Shown piece by piece: positions 33,773 to 41,219 of a stretch of 58,274 nt of DNA (its first letter is position 1; every line of letters starts with the position of its first letter). Origin of the DNA: Fibrella aquatilis (lineage in GTDB: Bacteria > Bacteroidota > Bacteroidia > Cytophagales > Spirosomataceae); the NCBI RefSeq assembly GCF_017353255.1, contig NZ_JAFMYU010000035.1, positions 1 through 58,274 on the forward strand. Direction: 5' to 3'. The notes beneath the pieces were generated by a model. That model saw only the letters and a program-made list of their open reading frames with translations, had not been told where the DNA came from and searched no databases. The position numbers were made by a program, and so were the translations under genes.

Positions 33773-35281
33773 TTACCGCCAATAAGGCATTTCGCCGTTG
33801 GTGAGTAACGTAGTGCGGTTGCGGCCGTCCAGGTCGAGCACCACAATGCTGCGCACACCAGTGCCGGTGTTGTCGGTGTTGGTAAAGATCAGCCGGGTGC
33901 CGGTGGGGTCGTAGCGGGGATCCAGGTCGTTGGTGCCGGCGGGCTTATTAGTCGTGTTATTATTACCGCCGTTATTGATGGTGGTCACTTCCGTCAGGGC
34001 GTTGTTGCTCAAGTCGAGGCGGTAAATACGGGCATCGGCCTGCCGCCCCTGCTCGTTGCGAATGTCGCCCTGATCGATGGTGAATACCAGTTGCTTGCCG
34101 TCGAGAGAGAACACGGGGTTGCCTACGCGGTTGTTCGTGCGGCTCAACACCGTCTGGGTGTCGCCACTGTTGGCCGTAATCAGAATGATCTCGTTGTTGT
34201 AGAATCCGGCCGTGGTGCGGGCTACTATCTTGCCCACCTGCCCGTTCCAGTTGCAACCCGCAAATAGGCGACCATTGGGCGCGGTAGCTACTGTGCGTAG
34301 GCCCGTGCCGTCTGCCCGAATGGCATAGAGCTTATCGCCAGCCGGATACACCAGCTGCGTACCGTCGGGCGACCAGCTAAAGGATAGATCCAGCGCCGAC
34401 AGGCCCGACAGCGGCACGGTAGTCACCCGCCGTTGGTTGCTGCCGTCGGCATTCATCACGTAGAGTTGCAGTTCGGTGTCGACGTTAGAAATGTAGGCAA
34501 TCAGCTTTCGGTCGGGCGAGGCAATGGGTCGCCAGTTGCTGCCTGTGGTGGTGAGTTGCAGGGGCGTATCGGTGCCATTGGCAGCCGTAAAAATCTGAAG
34601 CTGCCCATTTACCCGCCGGGCAAATACATAAGCCAGATCGGGGAAAGCACCCGTGCGGAACGAGAAGAGGGCGCTGTTAACGGTATTAACCCCATCGCGG
34701 GCCGTCACCTGCCAGTAGTAGGTGGTGCTATAGTCCAGGTTTTTCACCACCACCGAATCGGCCAGGATATTGGTGAACGACTGCGTAACGGCGGTGCTGC
34801 CTTCGCGGAACAACTGCACGTCGTAGCGCAGGGTGTCGCGGCCGGGGTCAGTGGCGGCCCATTTCAGGGTCAGTGACGTAGGCAGTCCTGTGGTGCCCGA
34901 ACTGGGTTTCACCGCCGTGGGGGCCGTGGGCGGGCGGTTTTGGCTGTTGTCGGTCACCAGCAAAATGGCAATCTGCGACACTGAGCCTGTGCTGGCATCA
35001 ACCGTGACCACTTCAGTTCGGTAGGGTGCCAGCGTGGCGGTGATCGAGTATTTGCCCGCCTGCAAGCTGTCGAACTTAAAATTACCGGTCGAGTCGGTTT
35101 CGGTAATGCGGCTGCCGGGGCTGATCCGCACCAATACACCTTTCACGGGTTTACGGGTAGCGTTGAGTAGCACCTGTCCCCGCACGCTGGTGTAGGTGAG
35201 GGGATCAACGAGGGTTTCTTCGGTACACCCCCATAAAACGGCCAACAGGGCCAGGAGTGCAATGATACTGACTTTATACAT
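33773..35281 (-). CDS. Lipoprotein with FN3-like and TolB-type beta-propeller domains
   Basis: The 502-residue protein has a lipobox ending AVLWGC (Cys19). A carboxypeptidase regulatory-like domain follows (about 30-105, VRGQVLLNATRKPVKGVLVR), then an FN3-like domain (about 118-205, YSTTYYWQVTARDGVN). The C-terminal propeller has PD40/TolB-type repeats (SWSPDGTQLVYPAG, VFSLDGKQLVFT, DPTGTRLIFTNTD). It starts 20 bases after the CsgG stop and is the last gene of the curli export operon. An outer-membrane partner for curli secretion or anchoring is likely but inferred from position. Confidence 0.88.
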   Translation of the reverse strand: MYKVSIIALLALLAVLWGCTEETLVDPLTYTSVRGQVLLNATRKPVKGVLVRISPGSRITETDSTGNFKFDSLQAGKYSITATLAPYRTEVVTVDASTGSVSQIAILLVTDNSQNRPPTAPTAVKPSSGTTGLPTSLTLKWAATDPGRDTLRYDVQLFREGSTAVTQSFTNILADSVVVKNLDYSTTYYWQVTARDGVNTVNSALFSFRTGAFPDLAYVFARRVNGQLQIFTAANGTDTPLQLTTTGSNWRPIASPDRKLIAYISNVDTELQLYVMNADGSNQRRVTTVPLSGLSALDLSFSWSPDGTQLVYPAGDKLYAIRADGTGLRTVATAPNGRLFAGCNWNGQVGKIVARTTAGFYNNEIILITANSGDTQTVLSRTNNRVGNPVFSLDGKQLVFTIDQGDIRNEQGRQADARIYRLDLSNNALTEVTTINNGGNNNTTNKPAGTNDLDPRYDPTGTRLIFTNTDNTGTGVRSIVVLDLDGRNRTTLLTNGEMPYWR

Positions 35282-35300
35282 GGGTAAAGCTGACTAGCGA

Positions 35301-36809
35301 TTAAGGTTGTTTAGGAGCCACTTTTGGGGCTGCCGGGGTGGTGGTGGCGGGTGGTAGCGTAGGCTGCGCTGGGGCTACCTGTGGTGCCGCTGCCGTTGAT
35401 ATTGGGGTGGTCTTCGCCGGTTTTATCCGCCCAAACCGACCCAGGTTGAGCGTCAGCCCCAGGGTACCCCGCAGGTAATAGTCGTTATGCAGGCCCGACA
35501 CCAGCCCGTCGAGGTTATCGGAAAAAGGCAGGTGGGCTTCCATCATAGCCCGAATGCCCAGGTAGCGGTTGGGGTTGTACTGAATACCTGCACCGCCGGT
35601 AGCTTCGCCGTAGCGCTGCCCCCGCAGGCTGTACTGCGTACGGCCCGAATGCTGCACCAACATACCGCCGCCCACTGTAAACAGGGGCGATACCGGCTGG
35701 TTGGGCAAAGCCCTAAACAATATGTTGCCCCCCAAACTGCTGAACGACCGGTTGATGTCGCCGCTGGTGAGCGTACCCGTAGCTGCGTTGACCTGAATAC
35801 CCACGGCGGGTGTCAGGAAAGCCTCCAGACTCAGGCCATAGCCAGCCCGCGTGGCCCGTTGCGTATAGTCGCTGTAGAGCCGGGTGCCGTCTATGTAAGG
35901 CTGGATACCAAAACGCGACGCGCCGTTGGTTTGCAACCGGGTGCCATAGACGTCGGTCTGGGTCATCTCTGTTTTCTCACGTTCGTAGCTATCCAGCAGC
36001 GGCTTTATCTGTGCCGCTGCTTTCTCAGACACCGACCAGAGCCCGTCCTGAATGCCTTCTACCACCAGCGCATAGACTGCCTTTTCAATAGCCTCTGTCA
36101 CAGCCATCTGGCCAGGTTCGGTGGTAGTGAAGCCCGTTTCGGCCTCCAACAGGCGTTTGAACGTTACAAACCGAAACACGCTCGCATCTACTGACTGCGA
36201 CAGGATGGTCTTGGACGTGTAGATCGTTTTCAGGATCTTACCCGACCGCGTAGCTACCGCCCGCAGGTAGACCGTAACCCGGTCCTGCCGGTATTGCGTA
36301 GAGCCACCCGACGCGAAATAGCGTAGGCCAGCCCCGCCCGTAACGATGTTGGCGTCGTAGGAGACAATCCCACCTTCCAGAATAATGCCCGCAAATAGCA
36401 GTGGAGGCAGGTTTTCGCCTTCTTTATACTGGGCCACGCTCGAACGCACAATCTTCCGTTCGTTGAGCAGGTTGGCTACGTTTTCGCGCTCAATAGGCGT
36501 GAACCAGTTGCTTTCCTCTAAGGCCTTCAATAAAATATTGGTGGTGCCCTGCGAGATGGCCGTAGAGAAGCTAGTGCCGTTTTCCGACTGTTTGTATTGG
36601 CCGGTCTGGTCGCGAAATTTATAGACCGCCGCCACAATCTTGTCGCGGGCGGGGGGCAGGCTACGCAGGTTGGTGGTTACGGCGGTTTCTTCGCCTAAAC
36701 GGGCTGAGCGGGGGCCGGTGGGCTGATGAAAATAAGCCGCGCAACCCGATAGTAACAGGGGCAGACCCAGCGCAAGTAGCCGGGCCGTGGTGTGATAATA
36801 ACGTTTCAT
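35301..36809 (-). CDS. csgG: CsgG-type curli secretion channel with C-terminal barrel-like extension
   Basis: The protein has 502 residues from ATG 36809, where MKRYYHTTARLLALGLPLLL and the lipobox LSGC give a proper lipoprotein signal; the longer frame from 36875 does not. The CsgG domain covers about 45-265 (KIVAAVYKFRDQTGQYK, LKALEESNWFTPIERENVAN, GIILEGGIVSYDANI, VYLRAVATRSGKILKTIY). E. coli CsgG stops near 277 residues; here about 150 more residues look like an outer-membrane beta-barrel or porin-like domain (LFTVGGGMLVQHSG, YLGIRAMMEAHLPFSDN, LTLNLGRF), then a Pro/Ala-rich tail. It should form the nonameric pore that exports curlin proteins. Confidence 0.93.
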   Translation of the reverse strand: MKRYYHTTARLLALGLPLLLSGCAAYFHQPTGPRSARLGEETAVTTNLRSLPPARDKIVAAVYKFRDQTGQYKQSENGTSFSTAISQGTTNILLKALEESNWFTPIERENVANLLNERKIVRSSVAQYKEGENLPPLLFAGIILEGGIVSYDANIVTGGAGLRYFASGGSTQYRQDRVTVYLRAVATRSGKILKTIYTSKTILSQSVDASVFRFVTFKRLLEAETGFTTTEPGQMAVTEAIEKAVYALVVEGIQDGLWSVSEKAAAQIKPLLDSYEREKTEMTQTDVYGTRLQTNGASRFGIQPYIDGTRLYSDYTQRATRAGYGLSLEAFLTPAVGIQVNAATGTLTSGDINRSFSSLGGNILFRALPNQPVSPLFTVGGGMLVQHSGRTQYSLRGQRYGEATGGAGIQYNPNRYLGIRAMMEAHLPFSDNLDGLVSGLHNDYYLRGTLGLTLNLGRFGRIKPAKTTPISTAAAPQVAPAQPTLPPATTTPAAPKVAPKQP

Positions 36810-36828
36810 AAGAGGGTGATAAAGCGGC

Positions 36829-37260
36829 TCAGTAATACGGTACGGTAACGGTGGTTTCGCCGCCCTTGCCATCAACGATGCGAATCAGCACGCCGTCAGT
36901 GGCGTTGGTGATAGTGACCTGAAAATCGCCAAATTGGTAGGTGCCTTCTTTCAGGCTGGTTTCGCCAAACTGCTTGTTGAGCAAATTGGAGGTAATCCGG
37001 CTTAACAACTGGCGTTGCAGGCTGGCCGAAAAGTCGTCGAGCGATGAGGCAGTAGTACGGCCACCATTGAGGCCATTGGCCGTTTTTTGGGAGGGGTCTT
37101 TGGTCTTATCCTGTGCCTGCGCCGACGAGAGCATCCACTGGTAGTTGAAGGTGTTGCCGCCAAATGCCGGGTTGTTGGGCCGATAGACCAGCGCCTGCCC
37201 CCGTGCCGACAAGGCCAGCAGGCTCATCAGGCCAACCAAGACGGGTAATAGTTTTTTCAT
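36829..37260 (-). CDS. csgF: CsgF, curli assembly factor
   Basis: The 143-residue protein has a signal peptide (MKKLLPVLVGLMSLLALSAR). The mature start LVYRPNNPAFGGNTFNYQWM and LSSAQAQ match the CsgF N terminus, which lines the CsgG channel exit. A middle DDFSASLQRQLLSRI and a beta-rich end (YQFGDFQVTITNATDGVLIR) follow. Its size is close to E. coli CsgF (138). It caps CsgG outside the cell and couples export to fibre nucleation. It lies between csgE and csgG with short gaps in one operon. Confidence 0.93.
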   Translation of the reverse strand: MKKLLPVLVGLMSLLALSARGQALVYRPNNPAFGGNTFNYQWMLSSAQAQDKTKDPSQKTANGLNGGRTTASSLDDFSASLQRQLLSRITSNLLNKQFGETSLKEGTYQFGDFQVTITNATDGVLIRIVDGKGGETTVTVPYY

Positions 37261-37290
37261 GGAAAAGTTGGTAAAAGAGGGTGTATAAAG

Positions 37291-37899
37291 TCAATAAACG
37301 CCCGACCCACGCTGATCGTCGCTGTCGAGCTGCCGCTGGGTTTCGGCATAATTATCAACGTATTCGCGCACTACCTGGGCGGCGTATACGGCCAATTCTT
37401 CGATGGTGTCAATCCGGTTCTGGACAATTTGCTGGAAAAGCAACTCGTCGTTGACGGTGATAGAAATGATGCTGCCAATGCCTGAGTTGGCAGGCAGTTC
37501 ATCCACGGCAATCAGGAACAGGTTCAGCTCAAACTCCAGTGGTTTTTGCAGCTGTACCTGCACTGTATCACCGGGCGTAGCGCCCGTGGCTCCTGGTGCC
37601 AGCGCGCCTGAGACCTGGGGCTGACCAGCCGGGGAGCCTCCGTTCGGGGCCACTCCTGTCGGGGGCAATCCAGCCGGGGCCAAATCCTGGTAGGCGCGGT
37701 AGAAGGCGTCGTAGAAGTCGCGGCCAGTTTTTGAGCGGGTATTATCGAGGAGCAGGCTCTCGGCGCTTTGTTCGGTTAAGCCTTCTTCGCGCAGCATCCC
37801 GTCTAGTTCACCCAGTCCGGGCACGTCGGGGTCCTGCGCCAGTGTGGGGGTGGCCAATGCCAGCAGGCAAAGCAGCAGGCCGTAGACAAGGCGGTGCAT
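37291..37899 (-). CDS. csgE: CsgE, periplasmic curli chaperone
   Basis: About 202 residues from ATG 37899; GTG at 37905 would add two. The signal peptide is MHRLVYGLLLCLLALATPTL. The C-terminal half carries the CsgE pattern (TRSKTGRDFYDAFYRAYQDL, PLEFELNLFLIAVDELPANS, NDELLFQQIVQ, ELAVYAAQVVREYV). A Gly/Pro/Ala-rich insert of about 35 residues near 85-120 makes it longer than E. coli CsgE (129). CsgE plugs the periplasmic side of CsgG and recruits curlin subunits. Its start nearly touches the stop of the CsgB-like gene. Confidence 0.92.
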   Translation of the reverse strand: MHRLVYGLLLCLLALATPTLAQDPDVPGLGELDGMLREEGLTEQSAESLLLDNTRSKTGRDFYDAFYRAYQDLAPAGLPPTGVAPNGGSPAGQPQVSGALAPGATGATPGDTVQVQLQKPLEFELNLFLIAVDELPANSGIGSIISITVNDELLFQQIVQNRIDTIEELAVYAAQVVREYVDNYAETQRQLDSDDQRGSGVY

Positions 37900-37907
37900 A
37901 ACCACGG

Positions 37908-38414
37908 TCAGTACGTGCTGGTCACGATGGCACGCGCCCCACCCGACTGCTCGATCCTGATAGCCGATGCCGACGACCCGCCAAAAGGCATACCCGTGCT
38001 GATAAGGCTGTTGCCGTTGCCATTCTGGCGCAGATCGAGTTGGGCACCGCTGCCGCGTACACCACTCAGTTGCAGTTCGTTGCCACTGCCAAGTTGCGCT
38101 ACCCGATAGGTATTGTTGGTGCCATCTACATCAAGGCTCAGGCGATTGTTGTCGCCCTGCTGAATGAACGTAGCCTGATTACCTGCCTGGCCGCTGGCGT
38201 TGGTGTACCGAAGCTGGTTGTTATTGCCCTGCTGCGAAAGCATTACTTCATTAGACACCGTAGGGGCCGGTTGGCTACCCGCCACAATAGCAGACCGGTT
38301 GACTATTGTGCCGGGCGACACTTCAGTCCAGAATGCTTCTGACTGAGCGTTGGTCTGCGCCACGGCCCAATGCGTTAGTCCAAGCAGGAGGAAAGAAAAG
38401 GATAATTTTTTCAT
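37908..38414 (-). CDS. CsgB-like minor curlin (probable nucleator)
   Basis: The 168-residue protein has a signal peptide (MKKLSFSFLLLGLTHWAVAQ). A non-repeat stretch is followed by curlin units: MLSQQGNNNQLRYT, TFIQQGDNNRLSLD, RVAQLGSGNELQLS, DLRQNGNGNSLIS and IRIEQSGGARAIVTS. The short repeat array and the place at the head of the csgEFG operon fit CsgB, the subunit that nucleates fibres. The last unit ends in RAIVTSTY rather than the TQSNN tail of the giant curlins. It is upstream of and very close to csgE. Confidence 0.85.
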   Translation of the reverse strand: MKKLSFSFLLLGLTHWAVAQTNAQSEAFWTEVSPGTIVNRSAIVAGSQPAPTVSNEVMLSQQGNNNQLRYTNASGQAGNQATFIQQGDNNRLSLDVDGTNNTYRVAQLGSGNELQLSGVRGSGAQLDLRQNGNGNSLISTGMPFGGSSASAIRIEQSGGARAIVTSTY

Positions 38415-38602
38415 AAGATAAAGCTACCAAATTGCGACCAAAAATGGCAAGGCGTCCCTTCTTGCTAATCTAAATAGTTACCGGTCGGTAGGTAAAGTGT
38501 AGGAGCTTATAGAGGCTGAAAAGGCCTGGTTTGTCCTATAACTGCCGATTAGTAAAGAAATTGGTAAGGAGTTATTTTAGCGCACAAGCCCCCTTAACCA
38601 AA

Positions 38603-38631
38603 CACCCCGGCCAGCTAGGCTGGCCGGGGTG
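38603..38631 (-). terminator. 13-bp hairpin after curlin gene 5
   Basis: CACCCCGGCCAGC (38603-38615) pairs perfectly with GCTGGCCGGGGTG (38619-38631) around TAG. It lies just downstream of the curlin stop on the minus strand and probably ends that transcript; the following T content is low. Confidence 0.65.
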
Positions 38632-38654
38632 CGGAAGAGAAAGCAAACGACTGT

Positions 38655-40970
38655 TTAGTTGTTGCTCTGGGTAATCGTAGAGGTATTGCCATTGCCAGCC
38701 TGATAGACGTTGGCGGTCTGACCTGGGCCACCCGTTGCGCTAGTCTGGTTTATAGTCAGCGTATTATTGTCGCCAAACTGCCAGGCCGTGTTAGCCGCTG
38801 GTGATACCCCCGTTATGCCTTTAATCAGGTTGGCATCGCCGGTTTGCGTAGTAGCAACGGTATTGGTATTGCCATATTGGCGCAGCCGAACTGTGTTGGT
38901 TGAGCCATCCTGCTTAACGGTTGCCTTGTTGTTATCATTGGCCACCGCACCCAAGAAGCCCGTGCCTTGAACAACGTAGGCAAGGTTGTTGGTCCCAGTA
39001 GTCATCTGGTCAATACGTACATCATTCTTAGTGCCTTTACCTTGGTACGACTCGGCCCGGTTTGTTGTGCCGCTCTGCTTGATTTCGGCGTAAGCCTGGT
39101 CAGCTCCGCTATATTGTTGGCTAATGACAATACCGCTGGTACCACTCTGTTGCACAAGCACTTCACTCTTGGTAATATCAACGGCATGGTATACCGTGGC
39201 CTGGTTCGTAGCGCCTGACTGGGTAACCGTTATCAAACCACCATCGGCATTATCTGCCTGGAAAATAGTCGCGGTCTGCCTCGTACCTGATTGATCAACT
39301 GTCACGACATTGTTAGTGCTACCCAGGTTGAAACCGAAGGCAACACCTACCTGGTTGACCGACGCGTTTTGACCACTACCCACTTGCTTGATGCTAGCGC
39401 TGTTGCCCGCGCTGGCATCGCTCTGGTTAATTGAGGCAACGTGGATCAATGCCGTACCACTCTGGTCAATCAGCGCTTTGTTGGTAGAGCTAAGGTCGTA
39501 AAGCCCGCCATTTTGGGTAATGCTGGCATCGTGCCCGGCACCCGTTTGCTTGGTCTCGCCTATGTTATACTCACTTTTCTTACCTGTTGTGGTGCTACCG
39601 TTCTGATCGATCCTGCTGAGCAGATTGGTACCATCCTGGGTGATAGTGGCCGTTTGGTGATCGCTAATATCATTTTGGTTGATGCGCCCGTCGTTGCCGT
39701 TGAGCGTGGTGGCCCCCTTCTGGGTGATGCTCGCCACGTTGGCCATCGTCAGGTTGCTCTGGGTGATCACCGCCGCGTTGTCCACCGTCGTCTGGGTGAT
39801 GCTCCCCGTGTTGCCCGAGGCGTTGCCCGCACTCCCCGCGTTCTGGTAGACCTTGGCCACGTGCCCGCTGCCCGTCTGCTCGGTCGTGGCCGTGTTGCCG
39901 TTGCTCTTGTTGCTGCTGCCAGCCCCTTCGTTCTGGTAGAGCTCCGCCGTGTTCATCGACCCGTTCTGCTTGGCCGTTGCCTTGTTGAACTCGCTCAGGC
40001 CAGCCACGCCCCCGTTCTGCCGGATGAGGGCCGTGTTGCCCATGCCCGCCGTCGAACCCTTCTGGTCCACCGTGGCCGTGTTGTTGTTGCTTCGACCGTT
40101 CTGCTCCACACTGGCCGTGTTCTCAAAATCAGCCTGGGTGGTGCTGGCCATGTTGTCGTGGCTGTCGCCGTTGGCCGTCGCGTTCTGCTGGGTGCTCGAG
40201 ACCTGGGCACTGCCCGACTGATCGACCGTGTTCTGGTTGCCGTAGCTGTCCTTGCCCGCCGCCCCGTTCTGCTGGCTGGTGGCGATGTGGCCGTTGCCGA
40301 TCTGCTGCACCCGTGCCTTGTTGTCAGCGCTCTGGCCCAGGGCCGTGCCGTCGCCGTTCTGGCTGATGGTGGCCGTGCTGCTGCTGGGGGCACCCGGTGC
40401 CAGCCGACCCGTGTAACCCTGGAAGACCTCGGCCTTGTTGTTGACCGAGTTGTCGTTCTGGCTGATGCTGCCGCTGTTGGTGCTGCCGTTCTGCCAGACC
40501 TCCGCGCTGTTCTTGAAGCTGCTGTTGTTCTGGTTGATCGTCGCCGCGTTGGTGCTGCCACTCTGGCCAATGCCCGCCAGGTTGCCGTCGCCCACCGGCG
40601 CAATGCCGTTGGCCGCCGGGGGGGGGCTGGCCATGCCGCTCAGGCCCAGCGCCCCGCCGTTCTGGTTGATGGTGCCCACGTTGCCGCTGCCCCCGCCCTG
40701 GGTCACCCCCGCCCGGTTGCCCTGGGCGCCGTCTTTCTGGTTGACGGTGGCCGTGTTGAGCAGCGTGCCGGTCTGGAAGGTGCCGGCCCAGTTGCCTTTG
40801 TTGGTGCCACTGCCCTGGTTCTGGTTGATGGTTGAGCTCTGGTTGGCGCCGGTCTGGTTCTGGACGGCTGACTGGTAGGCGCCGTTCTGGTTGAGGGTGG
40901 CCGTGTTCTGGGCCTGGGTGGCGGCCACGAAAGCCAGCAGCAGCGCCCCGGTAAGGATAACTTTTTTCAT
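38655..40970 (-). CDS. Giant curlin-repeat protein (curlin 5)
   Basis: The 771-residue secreted protein starts MKKVILTGALLLAFVAATQA. The rest is an array of curlin strands of the form A-x-V-x-Q-x-G-x-x-N; about 54 strand-like units can be counted by eye, against about ten in E. coli CsgA (151 residues). Repeats vary in spacing (DGTALGQSADNKA, GSAGNASGNTG), and a Pro-rich spacer (ASPPPAANGIAPVGDGN) lies near residue 120. The end STITQSNN is shared with its paralogues. It should form amyloid-like surface fibres exported through CsgG. The first 1,298 bases are almost identical to curlin 4. Confidence 0.93.
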   Translation of the reverse strand: MKKVILTGALLLAFVAATQAQNTATLNQNGAYQSAVQNQTGANQSSTINQNQGSGTNKGNWAGTFQTGTLLNTATVNQKDGAQGNRAGVTQGGGSGNVGTINQNGGALGLSGMASPPPAANGIAPVGDGNLAGIGQSGSTNAATINQNNSSFKNSAEVWQNGSTNSGSISQNDNSVNNKAEVFQGYTGRLAPGAPSSSTATISQNGDGTALGQSADNKARVQQIGNGHIATSQQNGAAGKDSYGNQNTVDQSGSAQVSSTQQNATANGDSHDNMASTTQADFENTASVEQNGRSNNNTATVDQKGSTAGMGNTALIRQNGGVAGLSEFNKATAKQNGSMNTAELYQNEGAGSSNKSNGNTATTEQTGSGHVAKVYQNAGSAGNASGNTGSITQTTVDNAAVITQSNLTMANVASITQKGATTLNGNDGRINQNDISDHQTATITQDGTNLLSRIDQNGSTTTGKKSEYNIGETKQTGAGHDASITQNGGLYDLSSTNKALIDQSGTALIHVASINQSDASAGNSASIKQVGSGQNASVNQVGVAFGFNLGSTNNVVTVDQSGTRQTATIFQADNADGGLITVTQSGATNQATVYHAVDITKSEVLVQQSGTSGIVISQQYSGADQAYAEIKQSGTTNRAESYQGKGTKNDVRIDQMTTGTNNLAYVVQGTGFLGAVANDNNKATVKQDGSTNTVRLRQYGNTNTVATTQTGDANLIKGITGVSPAANTAWQFGDNNTLTINQTSATGGPGQTANVYQAGNGNTSTITQSNN

Positions 40971-41116
40971 GAATGAGTTTAGTAGAAAAGCAGGCTAAAC
41001 AGATAGCCAATGATTAGAATACAATATCAGCAGCGAATAATCGGCTCATTTCATTTGTTTATTGAGCGGTATGTACGTTTGAGTAAGTACAACCTATAGA
41101 TTTGGTCAATTATAAA

Positions 41117-41152
41117 AGCGCAAAGCCGACCCAAATAGGTCGGCTTTGCGCT
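41117..41152 (-). terminator. 15-bp hairpin after curlin gene 4
   Basis: AGCGCAAAGCCGACC (41117-41131) pairs perfectly with GGTCGGCTTTGCGCT (41138-41152) around six bases. On the minus strand TTTTATAA follows the stem, as in an intrinsic terminator. It separates curlin 4 from curlin 5. Confidence 0.75.
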
Positions 41153-41219
41153 GATAATCAGGCATTAGTCTTTTCGTGAGCAATGTGATTGTTCACACCC
41201 TGAAGGCAAAATTTGTGCC

